NCBI RefSeq assembly: GCF_001039355.2
Contig: NW_019775203.1
Coordinates: 88,175 to 152,174, forward strand
Reading direction: 5' to 3'
Length of the DNA stretch: 64,000 bases
Origin: Lingula anatina
Lineage: Eukaryota > Brachiopoda > Lingulata > Lingulida > Lingulidae
Of this stretch, positions 1 to 13,117 are shown one piece after another. The position numbers and the translations under genes are program-made. Positions within the stretch are counted from its first letter, which is position 1. Each line of letters begins with the position of its first letter. The notes under the pieces are model-generated. The model was not told where the DNA came from, made no database searches, and saw nothing but the letters and a program-made list of their open reading frames with translations.

Positions 1-144
1 GGGGGGGGGGGGAGGGGATGGTGAGATACCATTGCACCTTGCCATTTTTTAATAGAAATAAAGCGATTGGTCTTCAACATTGGAAACTAACTTTTCAATC
101 TAAAGAAATTGTAACTATATTGATATGCTAATATTCTTTTTTAG
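1..144. other. intron end of ADGRV1, with G homopolymer at window edge
   Basis: The first 12 bases are a G run. The rest is AT-rich intron sequence ending in a T-rich tract and AG at 143-144, the acceptor of the first exon seen here. No coding signal is visible in this stretch. Confidence 0.7.
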
Positions 145-3100
145 TTTAAATAAGGTAATGTCTGTGGCCAATGTGACTATAGTGGAGACTGATGAACAGA
201 AGTTCTGGGACATAAGGGCAGAGGCTCTTCTTCCACAAATGACTGATAACAACATCAACAAGTGAGTGTCAAATATGTCAAACTAGACATTGGCTTTGAT
301 CATAATTTGCCCAATTATATTCAGTTTTATAGTTTAATTAATATATTATTGCTTAGAAAAGTTAAGAATATAATTTTGTCTAGCAATTGTCATTTTCAGG
401 AATGAATTTAGAAGCCTGCTTAATATTTTTCCCACGTGTGTTTTCAGTAACTGCTTTGACATCACTGTTACATGCATTTGATTCACCTACATTCTCTTGT
501 TGTTGTTCAGCCTGATAAATGACTTGAAGACCACAGTGGGCAATGATAGGAGTCTCAGTAACAATGAACTGCATGTGACTGAGTATATACTGGACCTGAT
601 GATCCAAGAGGGAGAAATAAGACCGTAAGTTATGGTTAATTAAGTATGGTTTTGAATTTGGAGCTGTTGTTAAGTGTTAAGATGTTACTGTCAGTTAATG
701 AAAACATAGTTTGCCTGGGTCATTGTCTCTCTTAATATGAATACATTTAATTTATTATTAATAATTATCTTTTTTTTCTTTTTCATTTAAGTTTTCAAGT
801 TTCCAAAACACACACAAACACACACGCATCAATCATATATGATGAAGTAATTTCCAAAATGACCTATGAAGCAAAAAAATAATGGAAAATGGTATTTTTA
901 GTCAACTTTTATAGAAGTTGAAGAAGCACAATCTTTTATTTTCCAGATTACCCCTGGCAACCAAGAAGGGTATATTATCCATCTTTTGTGAGCTCCTAGA
1001 TCCCACCCGCACAGACAGCACTAGGGGGCAGTATGAACTGATTAAGTTGTTTGAACGCTTCACTTTCATCTGCCTGACCAATCAGAGCTGTCAGACCCCT
1101 GAAGCAACAGATGACAATAAAGAATTGTGAGTAATGTAGCCCTTTTTACCAAGTATGCAATATTTATTGTCTGATGTTTTGTATTCAGTAGATTTTGCCA
1201 TATTCTCAGAATGATTTCATAAGGTGTGTAAGCAATAGTCAAGTTGTGTACTGCGATATCTTTTGTACATCATGTTATAATGATGAAATATTTACCCAGT
1301 GTAGAAGGGTGTTAATGCAATTACTAATGTAAAACATTGTTAATATATTTCCTTCTAGGCTCATGTTTGACAATGAGTGTACATATGTGAGGTTTGGTGT
1401 AGCCAGGTGGTATCCAGACTATATCAATGGATTTGAATATAAGGGACTGTGAGTATACACTGATTACAGTTTCACTACTGAATTTTTACATTAATTTTAT
1501 TCCCAGATAGAAAAAAGTTAACAATTTTTGTCAATTTATATCTGCAAATATAAAAAAATAATTATCAATAACAGTACTATTTGGCTAAGATTTTCCTATA
1601 ACATTTTGTCATTTGCTCTGTGTTACTTATAAATATTTTAATAAATGAAGACAATCAAATTAGATTTCAAAACATACTATTTATTTTTTTGGTCAACTTT
1701 ATTTCAGAAAACAAGACTACTTCAATGTTCCTATCCAGTTATTGGATACCACTGCTGAGGGTGGTGTAAACTCTGCTAATCCAATGGTTAGTATGATATT
1801 TAGGGGTGTCTTTCAAAGCATATATTACATTAAAGGTACATACGAACCGAGCATCGGTGGAGCGTGGATTCCCAGTAACACATGTAAACCACTTCTACTA
1901 GATTCTTATATGACTCAAATTAATTCAACATGCCAAGGGATAAACTGAATAGATCACTCGATTAGCCATAAAAGACCTTTAGACTGCTCCTTTCTTTAAA
2001 TTTTTGGTTGTAAATTTAACCTACTTTCGTGACCTACTTTCCTGCCCCATTGACACAGCTTAGAATGCCAGCAGAAAAATCTGTTCATACATCATTTTCG
2101 GGTAAAATTAAACAATGCCTTTTGGTAATTCTCTTAGATTTACTACTTGAAACTATATGCTGGCATTTGTTTGGTTATTGTGACAAAAAATTGACTTTGT
2201 ATGCATCTTAAAAAGAAGACAAATGAATCAAAGGCTGCTGCTTTATTATTAAATAGGTCTTATTCTTTCAGAAATTTTGTTTAAATGCAGATTATAAGAA
2301 TATAAATTGTATTTAAAGTCACTTAATTCGAGATTAATCACATCCCATTTTTAATATCATTTGGTGCAAGATGCATTATGATTCTTTCTTTAATGCTTCA
2401 AAACATCCTTGAAACCAATATTTCTTTAAGCATTTTCCTTTCAATGTTCCCCCCCTTCTTATTCTATTTAGTGCCAAGATGTCCACTTCATAGAGTACTC
2501 CAGTGAGCAATGGTTCAATCCCAATGCCAACAACCTCCTCCTGGCCCAGAAGGTCCTCACTTTTTCCATCAGAGGACGCACTTTTGGGACCATCAGCAGT
2601 CCTGTCAAGTTCAGAGTAAACACTGATAACAGGAGGATCACTGCACGCAGAGCACAGTAAGTGATCAACACAAACAGATTATCTTAGTTATTATCATTTC
2701 TTTTCGTATTTTTATTTTGTAAATTGACTTGATATTTTAGACTTTCCATTTATGATTTCTTTGTATTTTCTTTTTATCTGGTTAAAAATTCATTGATATT
2801 TATACTATATACTAGATAAAAAATACATTCTAGTGAAAAATCATTTCTCTTCTGAAAAAGAATCAAACAATTCAGCAATGACCAGAGGATTTCAACTCTT
2901 CCAGGTGTGTCTACTTTGAGGAGTCCACTCAAGCTTGGACATCGGGCAGTGTTTGTCGAGCCACCAATGACCTGAACCTGGACCTCGGCATAGATAGCTT
3001 TGTGGACTGTGAGTGCTCTCACCTGTCCAGCTATGCGGTCCAGGCACAGACATCAGACCCCAACCTGGTCTGGTACCCCATCTGGTTCTTTATATCTTGC

Positions 3101-5058
3101 TTTATTGCTATGGTGAGTTAATTACCAGATCATTGATTTATGCCTTACCCATATAATTGTGGCTTAGCAAACAAACTATTCTTTTCTTAAGTTTAAATTG
3201 AACTGAGAAACTTGTTTTGCATTCTATATGATGGTTTAATGGATTTTTAAAGGAGACTTTTTTGGTTTGAATAAAGTGTCGATTCATTTTGTCCTACCAA
3301 GATATTAAAATATGCTTTCTTATTAATAGATTGCATGTGTCTTTCCATTCTCTACTAATTTAAATATTTTGTTCTTTTACTATCTTTTATAAAAGTATTT
3401 ACTCAGCGTCCTATGTCATCCATTTCAGACGGGCCTAGCCCTTGCCATCCTGTCTCACCATATCTGCTCCATATACTCCATGTTTGCTGCCAACCTCCTG
3501 ATGCACATGTGCTTTGCCACCATGGCAACTGAGGTAAACTATCACATGCAGTTTGTTTACAACTATATTCTTCATTATCATTTTCAATTTGAATTCTGTA
3601 GAACTTTTGAATAATAAAAGTTAAGCTTTTAATTACTTTCAAGGAGAAACTGGCTAAACAAAAAGTTAATTTTAGCCAACCAGGCTGGAAACTAAACTCT
3701 GGATTTTACTCAAGTTTAAACTCTCCCACTGCAATATGGTATAACATACATATCAACTTCCACCTCCAGATCTGCTATGTGGTGGCAGCCTACATCAGTC
3801 CAGAGATCCTGGTACCTCCCACAGCAGATGACAACTCCAGGTGTATTATACTTGGGCTGTTCACGCACTACTTCTTCCTGGCACAGTTCACATGGATGTT
3901 CACTCAGGCAATCAACTTTTGGAAGATCTTAGTGCTGAATGATGAACACACAGACAGAAAATATGTCCTTTACTTCCTTACAGGATGGGGTAAGAAGCAG
4001 TGATATTGATTTTCGTGTGTGCAGTGTCATATATTTTTCTTCAGCTTTAGGATTGAAATAAAACAGGTAGAAACATATGTACAACACAGAATTGATAGCA
4101 ATACTTAATGTTTATAACAAACCTAGTTCTGTAAATTGTCATTCATAACTGCAGTGAAGCTGTATACTTTACATTTTATGAGTTGGTTTCATTTCCTTTG
4201 TGTTTTAGGCCTTCCTGCCATTATTGTGGCAGCCTTTTATGTCATCACTTACAACTTGTACAAGTTTGTGTACAACGTGCCCGAAAACTACATATATGGA
4301 GATGTGAATCTCTATGGAGAAATGTAAGTTTGTGTGTGGAAAAAATTTATTGCATACAAATGTTTTATTTGTCAGAATAATTGCAGAACTAAAATTGAGA
4401 TGTTGAATAATTTTATGTTTTAATGTTGTTGTAGATTTTATTGACAGTTAATTAATTTAGGCCCTTGTTTTTCTCTTCATATACACCTTGTTTGCTTTCC
4501 TGATCAAATGCTTTGTGTAGCACTCATTTAAGTTAATTAAACATGTTTAGAAAATAACCCAACCTATTTCCAATAACTAATGAAATCTGTATTTATTTTT
4601 AAAAAATATTTGAATATTTTATTTATTCCTCATCAACTGTTCTATCTTGGCAGGTGCTTCATAGTGAACCCATATGCTGCCTTGGGAGGAGTGATAGGGC
4701 CTATCCTAGTGTGCCTGTTTGTTATTGGCATTGCCTTCATCCATGCCTTCCAAGTCACTCCACAGTGGCAGGCATATGACGATGTGTACAGAGGGAGATA
4801 TAACATAAATGGTATGGAAATTATATAATGATAACTGAAAAAAATTTTTAATGTCAGAAAAGAATTCCAATATGTTTTTATGTGTCTTTTAAGTATTTAC
4901 TCACAGTTTAACCCACAATTTTGAAGAATTGAGAAACATCCATATTCTCAATAATGTTAGACTCCAATGCAATTGGTTTATATCCCATAGATTAATATAA
5001 ATGATAATCTGCACAAATATATTGCTTGTACTAGGTAAGCTAAGAATATAATATATAT

Positions 5059-5101
<43 letters not shown>

Positions 5102-6780
5102 TTATTTTTATGTCTATTTTTTTTTTTTTTTTTTGTCAAAAAGTTTTATTGAATTTGATTTGGCAAAAAAATGTAGATGCATAGATACAATGTCCTAATT
5201 TGCAGTGCTGTTTATTTCAGAGGTGAGGACAATCCTGTTTTTCTGGGCCACCATCATTCTTACCTGGCTGTGGGGAGGACTACATATGGCCTATGGGGAA
5301 CTGTGGATGCTCATTTTTTTCTGCATCTTCAACACCATTCTGGTAATTATCCTCTGCTATACAGTGTATTCTGTTAGTTAAATTCTGTTAGTTAAATTCA
5401 AATTGATATTTTGTTTGTTCTGGTGATATATATTCAATTCATCCCAATGGTCCTAAGTTCTTCAATTTCTGACTTATATATTTCACTGTTTTATTCCAGG
5501 GTCTGTTTGCCCTAGTTGTGTACTGTGCCCTGCGGAACCCCTGTCTGCCATGTTTCCGTCCCCAGAAAGCCAGCTATTCTTTGGACATCACTGGGGGTTC
5601 ATCTGCAGATGGCATGCAGTACCACCCCAGACCCCCTTCTGTCACAGGTAGCCTCAAGGGATCCAGAGCATCACTTATTAATGAGGTAATTAAATTGCAT
5701 TTGCCCTCTTTTAGGAACCATTTTCACTTGCATGTTCTATATATATATATAGTACATTGTCATGTTATTTAGTAGTCGAACTGGTAAAAGAGTTATTTGA
5801 CACATTACCTCATTAAGAGAAATCCTCCTCAGTAAATTATCACAACTTTGTATTTTTTCTTTATTAATTCATATTCATCCATGGTCACATTAAACTAATG
5901 TTACTGTCATTGAATGTCTGTATCAGGGGATGCTGGTAAGGGAATTTGTTTTGCACACATACTTGAGCACTGACTGATGGCATGATGTGAAGTGTAGTCT
6001 AGTTGACACTTAAGAAAAATCATTTGTCAAATTTGAGACATTCCATTGGTTATTATTATCACTACAAAAATCACTTTCACCCTCTGATGGGTAGCATCAT
6101 CATATTTGACCTACACAATTTATTTCCAAATACCACTGCAACAAGTTCCTTGCAATGATGTGTTGACTTTATTTAGGTTAAAATAGGGCTGAGACACAAC
6201 CTGATTAGCACCATTGATTTAATTATACCCCTGGTGTGAATTTGTCTGATTTTAAGCATTTGATACCCTAGCTAACACTGTTTTGCTTGGTTCTGTGAAA
6301 TACTAGTGTGTAACATTTTTGCAGAAAAATCTAGTTCCCAGATTTTAATTAGCAATGGACTGTCCTTTTTGTATGAAGGTGAGATGTTGATTTTTTTCTT
6401 TTCTTAAAACATTAGTTTAAATTTTTTTATTTTGCATCTTTTCAAAATTAATATCTTTTTATTTCATATTGCAGAGCTGGGAGCGTGATTCAACTGGTGT
6501 TCCAAATGGCCAAATGCGTGTAAAACGCACACCAGCAAGCAATGGTAATATTTATGTAAGCGCTCCAGGAGGAAAGACAGGTCCATATGTGGGAGGAGAT
6601 GACGATGTAGATTCTCAGGAATTTGATGATCTGATTTTTGCATTAAAAACAGGAGGATCTGGTATTGCTCCTAGTGAAACCAGCAGCCATGATCAAGACG
6701 GCGCATTCCCTGCTATTCAAGCAGGAGGAAGTCCAGGTTATGAAATGAGAAGGATTTCAATAGCAGATACTCATTTGTGA
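145..6780 (+). CDS. ADGRV1: Adhesion G-protein coupled receptor V1 (VLGR1), C-terminal part, 14 exons
   Basis: Exons: 145-261, 511-624, 947-1126, 1359-1448, 1708-1786, 2472-2656, 2905-3112, 3429-3533, 3770-3989, 4209-4323, 4654-4811, 5221-5342, 5500-5685, 6475-6780. They join in frame to 727 residues; the Calx-beta repeat ectodomain lies outside the window. Exons 1-7 encode the GAIN region. The GPS in exon 7 has the expected Cys/Trp pattern and ends CECSHLSSYAV, so cleavage would fall at HL/S. Seven hydrophobic helices follow (TM1 spans exons 7-8, TM7 exons 12-13), with the ICL2 motif NDEHTDRKY and the TM6 segment TWLWGGLHMAYG typical of VLGR1. The tail carries DSQEFDDLIFALKTG and ends RRISIADTHL, a class I PDZ ligand. 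In vertebrates this receptor forms ankle links in hair cells and periciliary links in photoreceptors with usherin and whirlin. That role here is inferred. Stop TGA is at 6778-6780. Confidence 0.93.
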
Positions 6781-8655
6781 CAGGGTACTGGTGTTTGAGA
6801 CAAATCTCTGAAAGTAATCAGTGACATTTAGATTGACCAGGGTCTCACATTTTTTTTTTTTACCTGAAGTCTAAATAGTGATCAAACAGGCCCTTCAGCA
6901 CAGATAAATGAAGATTGAACTAATTGGTGGTTAGAAGTTTTCAAAGTGCTCAGTTTATTTGTCTGAAGACCTGGAAGATTCCAGAGTTTTCTATATTAAT
7001 TGGTATTTTAAATGACCATGTATGTATGTGGTGTGTAGTTTTCACATACCCAAAATGTGTGCATTCTTTTGTATTGCTTTGCATGCTACTGTACTTGTAC
7101 TCAGTGCTTAAACTTCAATTTTGATATTGCTAGCTCTATCAGACATCCTTTAAAAGGGTAGAAGTTGGGACCTTATTCCCTTTTCATATTAGGACAGAGT
7201 GCTCTTATGGTCATTTATCAGCACATTCTGCTTGTTAAATTCACCAAGAGATTACTGGTCTGGTTATAAAGACCTTTTTGTGTAACCTTCAGGAGTTGTG
7301 ACATAAAATGTAAAGGTTGGATGCAAGGAGAGTACTACAGTTTGATAAGATCTAACCATGATCATTCCACTGTTAAATGTAGTAATAACCAGTAGGAAGC
7401 ATAGTAGCTGCAGTATGTTCAGGACCCGTCTTATATATTGAACAAAATTTCCATAATTGAGAGTATGAAATCACAAAGGCATGTCTTTTTAAAAGAGCTG
7501 TAGCAGAGCCTGATAATTATGTATAAAGAAATATGTTGATCATGGTCCATTTTCAATTGAAATTGCTCATTTTAATAGAAATAATCAAAATTAGATATTT
7601 ATTAACAAATTTGCAATAATCCAAGTATTTATATGGTATTCACCAATGTCTGTGTTGCTATTGATTGCACTATAACCTTGCAGCTGAAGTTATTTGTGAC
7701 ATATTAGCAGTAATATGCAGTAGATCTGCACTAGTATTTATGATATTATGGAGTTATGCATTTTAGCTTTTTTAACCATTTAATGGCTGCTGAGACATTT
7801 ATTGTGTTGTGAGAGGCATTTATCTCATATTTTGACCAAGTCCTCCTTGTCTTAAATAGTTCATTTTAAGCTGCATTTTCATATTGTGGTATAAATTTCA
7901 TTTTGCTATGCAAAACATTCCATCCAGGACTTATATATTTACATTCCAGTTCAGTATATCAAAATAACGACTAATTATAAATGTTTACGGCTTGTATATT
8001 ATAACCATTTCTACTCACCTTTTTATCACTTAATTAGCAGTTATGTATGCACTATATATAGCTGATGATATTGTTATACTCTAGTCTTTTAGGTGAAATT
8101 TGCTTGCTTACTTGATTCACTCACCAGAAATGTAACATTATGATTGTACCATTTTCTGTGCTCCATGAGGCATCATTTTAGTTACCTTTTTGTTTTGTTT
8201 TATACAGGGCCTATTGTTTTGTATTATTTTACCGTCCACTTAAATGCCTTGCATGCAAGGAGAAATGAGATGTTGTAGAAAGGTTGTGGCCAATATGCTG
8301 AGAATTCTTTTTGTTATGAGATTGTTTATATCACGTAGACAAATTAAAGCCAGTTTTTTTTAGGATACTTATTGGTTTCGGATCTGTTGATAATTTTTTT
8401 ATTTTAGAGAACTTGGCTGAATTTTGGGAAGTAATTGAGATTATTTGCATTATTTATGTGAAGATATATTATTTACAAATTTATTGCACTGCATTTCCGT
8501 CCTGGCACATTCTTACAGTTTGGAAACATTTTATATGTTACCAACCCATCACAATTGTGCATATATCTTGCAAGTTCTGTCCATTTTTATACATATTAAT
8601 TATTACTTAGGAGGTATTGTTTTCAATGCTCAATAAAATTATTGGAATATCAACT
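6781..8655 (+). other. ADGRV1: ADGRV1 3' UTR
   Basis: About 1.9 kb of AT-rich sequence with no sustained frame follows the TGA and reaches an AATAAA at 8632-8637. Small open frames inside it resemble nothing I recognise. Confidence 0.6.
8632..8637 (+). terminator. candidate poly(A) signal AATAAA for ADGRV1
   Basis: Canonical hexamer on the + strand, the best-placed one before the convergent FBP gene's 3' end at about 9084. Confidence 0.5.
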
Positions 8656-8659
8656 GTAA

Positions 8660-9083
8660 TGGTCTTGTTTAATGCATTTTCCACTCCACCATGTTCTCCA
8701 GAACTGTTTCACCAGTTACACTCAGGAGTTTCAGTTATCATTCAGTACTTGCAAGCTTTTCCAGCAACTTTCACATCTATTTTGATGCTTGTTATTAGGA
8801 CACCAAAAAAATGTCCAACAGGTTTTAGCTTTTCAAAAAAAAAAAAAAAAAATTACAGCTGATGACTGCAAACATTAACAAAAAAAAAATACTTCATTCC
8901 ATTTCATTCTGAAATGTTTTGCAGCAACATACAACAAGGAATGTTAAAGAACCTCTAACAATATTTATTTTCCTTCAAGTTTCTAACAAGTGATAACCAG
9001 GAAACGGGAAAACCAATTAAATTTTACCCAACTTAATTAGTTTATAAACTTGATACAAATATAATCATGATAAATCATTGTGC
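8660..9083. other. short intergenic gap between convergent genes
   Basis: This is AT-rich sequence with A homopolymers at about 8836-8851 and 8880-8889. It separates the inferred 3' ends of ADGRV1 (+) and FBP (-). Nothing else is seen. Confidence 0.5.
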
Positions 9084-9089
9084 TTTATT
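9084..9089 (-). terminator. candidate poly(A) signal AATAAA for FBP (minus strand)
   Basis: TTTATT on the + strand reads AATAAA on the - strand. It lies about 850 bp past the FBP stop at 9940-9942. Another TTTATT near 9568 could give a shorter 3' UTR. Confidence 0.4.
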
Positions 9090-9939
9090 TCAATATATCT
9101 TAAACCTTTTCATCAACGGAAGCCCGACCCATATCAATGACACAAAATACTTTAAAACGACAATAACGCCATAATCTTTCATGACCAAGGTTATTAGTTT
9201 CACATCCCAACACAAGCCCATACCTATTGCATATATTTAATTGCTTTGCAAAGTAAATAAAATGATTTGGTAAGAAAATATATCTGCTTTAAGCTTTGAT
9301 GTTTAAACTCTTAATGAGAATTGTTATTCTGTAAACTGAATAACTAAATTTTGTTCTAAGGATTCTACATAGACCTCGGATGAAAACATAAAGCATAGAG
9401 GCCACAAATATGTGAAATAGTTTGATATTGTAAACTCAACTGTTGTAAAGGCAATTAGGTAGTAAAAGGTAAGCTGAGACAAGGATCAGGAAAAAAAATG
9501 CTGTTTTTAGACAATTTTTCCTTACATAAATTGTAGCAGATTATATTTGCCATAAATGACAATGCAACTTTATTAAGCAATCATTTCAAAGACAAATTCA
9601 TACTTTCTATCACATTAGAACAGGTATGCTGCCATAATCCATTGCCACCAATTTTCCCCACAAAACCAGTATCAATAAGATATATAAACATATTCCAGTT
9701 CCAAGTTCATCATGATCATCTAAAACTTTTGTACTCTTAGAGCCATTGTTAAATACCACCGATGTATTGATATGAAAAAAAAAATTAACATTTTGTGCAG
9801 CAATTTCATAAGTACCACATTAATTCAAATTTGGGAACTAAAGCTCATTCAGCAGTTCAAATTTAGCATTAATCCAAACAGATGCTGTCTTATATATTTC
9901 ACTCTTGGGTCCAAGAGCTGCACACATCCACCATTTCCT

Positions 9940-12900
9940 CTACTGCTGGTGCTTTTTGTAGAGTGCAATAACATCCTCCACATCTTCTTTGGAACCCAGA
10001 AAGATGGGAGCTCGCTGATGGATGGATTCAGGGACGATGTCAAGGATAGGCATGATCCCAGTGGAAGCAAGTCCGCCTGCTTTCTCTATAATGTATGCCA
10101 TAGGGTTGCATTCATACAGCAGGCGTAGCTGAGGAAAAATATACAAATTGCTGTGAGTTCAAGGATAAGGAACAACTTTTTAATATACATACACAGTAAA
10201 AGCATATGTGCATTTGGTGTTGGTGTGTACTGTACATGTATGCAGGTGGCTTCAAACATGCAATGTTGTATTTGATACAGGCCGTGTTCAGAATAATACT
10301 TGCAGGATTGATCTATCTCAGCAGGGATTCTTGCTAAGGCACAATGTAATCAGTTTGTCTGGCATGCCCCCTCACAAACCAACATGAACAACATCATGGA
10401 TCACAAAATTTTCCTGACTGTACCCAACTATTTTAAGTTACGAGGGGGCATGCCAGACAATTAAGTTGATTACACTGACTGCGTCTTAGTAAGATAACCT
10501 CGCTGAGATAGATCGATCCTGCTAGTACAATAGCTTCTATTCTGAACACAGCCTTAGTTTTATAACATTGATATTAAATTTAAATGGACTTCAATGATGT
10601 GGTTATGCTCAAAATATACTAACTCAGTTACGTATATATGCACTGCAATAGCTCAAATCGTATTCTCACTAATGCTGCTTTTGCTGATAAAGAGTTACTA
10701 CTGAAACTTCTTTACATCTTACATCCTCATCCTATATCAAGCCACCCTTTGAATAAAATATTTAGTGGGAATTCAAGCAGTATGTGCCTGCTAGAGACTA
10801 TTAAACTGCAATGTATATACTTCAGATACAAACAAGACAAATCACTGCAAACAGAAGCACATACACAGTGCACAGTGTATTTACTGTAAAACTGTTGTCA
10901 ACCCAGAATGTCATTCAAGAAAATGCAAAAGTAATACTATAGCCAGATCATGAAGCAAAGAAAGTAAAGATTTCATGCAATCCCCATTGAAAAGTCCTTA
11001 TTGTCATGAAGCAAAAAGGGTAAAGACATAATGTGCAATCCCCATGGAAAAGTTCTTATTGTCAAATTAATAAGTGTATTGCATATACATGTATCTCTAT
11101 ACTGGTAGTAACCCTTCTTTTTAATTAAAGCCTACGAAAGCATTTACATTTCTAAAGTAACAAAACAATTTAGTAAACAAGTGGCTGCTATAAATCCATA
11201 GCTAAAGCTACCACATTGTTAGAGCTAAGCATGTGTAAACCTTACTTTTCCCTTAGGTGTCTCAGATGTAGCTGGGTACATGAAAATCCCTCCATATAAC
11301 AGTGTTCTATGCACATCAGCCACCATGGAACCTATATAGCGGGCACCATATGGTTTCCCAGTCTGATGAATGGTATGTACAGTCATAAGCATTAGCTCAG
11401 TGGTTATTGTATATGCTTTGAAAGGGTTAAAACAACATACTCATGCATGAAATTTAAAAAAAGGTGGAAATGACCAGTGGTGTCCTTCATTGCTTGTTCC
11501 TGCGTGCTCACGGTGTTTTCAAAAATTAATTTGAGGCTTTTTTTCCAAAAGAAAAAAATTATAATGAAAATTTATAGTATATTACCTTTTTTGTATCAAA
11601 ATGATTATGGGCATCATGATGATAAGACCCCCCACATGAAATAACAAACAATCAATGGAAGTCACTGGTCAAGACAAAGGTAAATCATCATGCATGCACA
11701 TACGAAACCAACACTATAACAAAAAGGAACAATCATACAAAAAACAGCCACAGATTCAGCCAGTGGTCTCATCTGTACCTTCCCTTTCGGAGATTCTGAG
11801 GTGGCAGGATACATGAAAATCCCCCCATACATAAGAGTCCTGTGAACATCTGCTACCATGGAGCCAATATATCTTGCTCCGTATGGTTTCCCACTCTAAA
11901 ATAATTTGTTATATTTCAATAAAGTTCTGTATGTGACAGAGGGGCACTGATAATCTGCATGTGCTATCACTGAAATATAAATGGACCACCCATATTCTCC
12001 TTCTGTATCTGTCAGCATTTACCTGAAACTACTATTAAAAATGCTGTTATAACATATTACATAGTTCAATTTTTTATACAGTTCCACATGAAATGTAAAA
12101 CCACAGTAAAACATACCTTGCAAAAATTTGTATCTACATATTTATGTTGCCAATGACAATACTAATCTTAATCACATTTTTAAAAACCCATATTTTAAAT
12201 TAATCAAACAAATCATCAAAAAGACAAATATAAACAAATTAACATATTTTAATATAAATATAATATATTTAGATAGAATTTATTTTAAAAAACATAAAAA
12301 ACAATACAAGATATTGAAGCTCTTTTGGTTTCAGCACAAGAATTTGTGAAGGGTAACAGTACCTTTGGATATTTCTTGTTCTCTACATACTCCTTCATGG
12401 CAGGATCCCAAAACTTGGCATAGCCTTCGTTGACTGAAAAGATTTTTCCTCTAGGCTTGATCTGAATATTACGCTGGGTCAGGATGAATTCTCCAATGGC
12501 CTAAAAACCATACAAAAAGATTTAATGCTACCATTCTTAAGCACATCAGTAAAACTGCATCAAAAAACTACAATTAGAAACTATCTACCCTGCAAAAATA
12601 ATATTTTTGTTTGGGATCATTATATGCGACCTGGTTTGCTGGACAATGTTCATTTCTTTTTCATGCAAGCAACTTCATTCTTGGCAAATATTTGTCTGAC
12701 AAATGGTTCCACTCACAGGGTCCAGCATGAAGGAATTGACCTCATCCCCTGTGGAGAGCACCACTGCAGTGGCACTGCCATACAATGCATAGCCTGCTGC
12801 TACAATGTTACGGCCAGACTGGAGGGCATCCTTGATGGTGGGTGGTCCCTCATGGTCCTAGAACAATGTAAAATGTCACAAAGGGGTTTCTAAGATACTT

Positions 12901-13085
12901 TTTTTTCCATTTATGTCAATGATTTGTTTCAATAAGAGCATTGTTGTTCGCAGAAATTCACTATATAAATGGTAACATTTTAAAGTACAAGTCCATAATT
13001 TGATGAGCAGTTCATTTTTTATATATTGATTTGACAGCAAACTTAACAAAGTAAAATAATTTTAGTCCAATATTATTTATTATTA

Positions 13086-13117
<32 letters not shown>

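Noticed and set aside
9849-10128. Plus-strand frame of 118 codons (from 9772) opposite FBP exon 7
   Set aside because: It is antisense to the conserved FBP C-terminus, which explains its openness.
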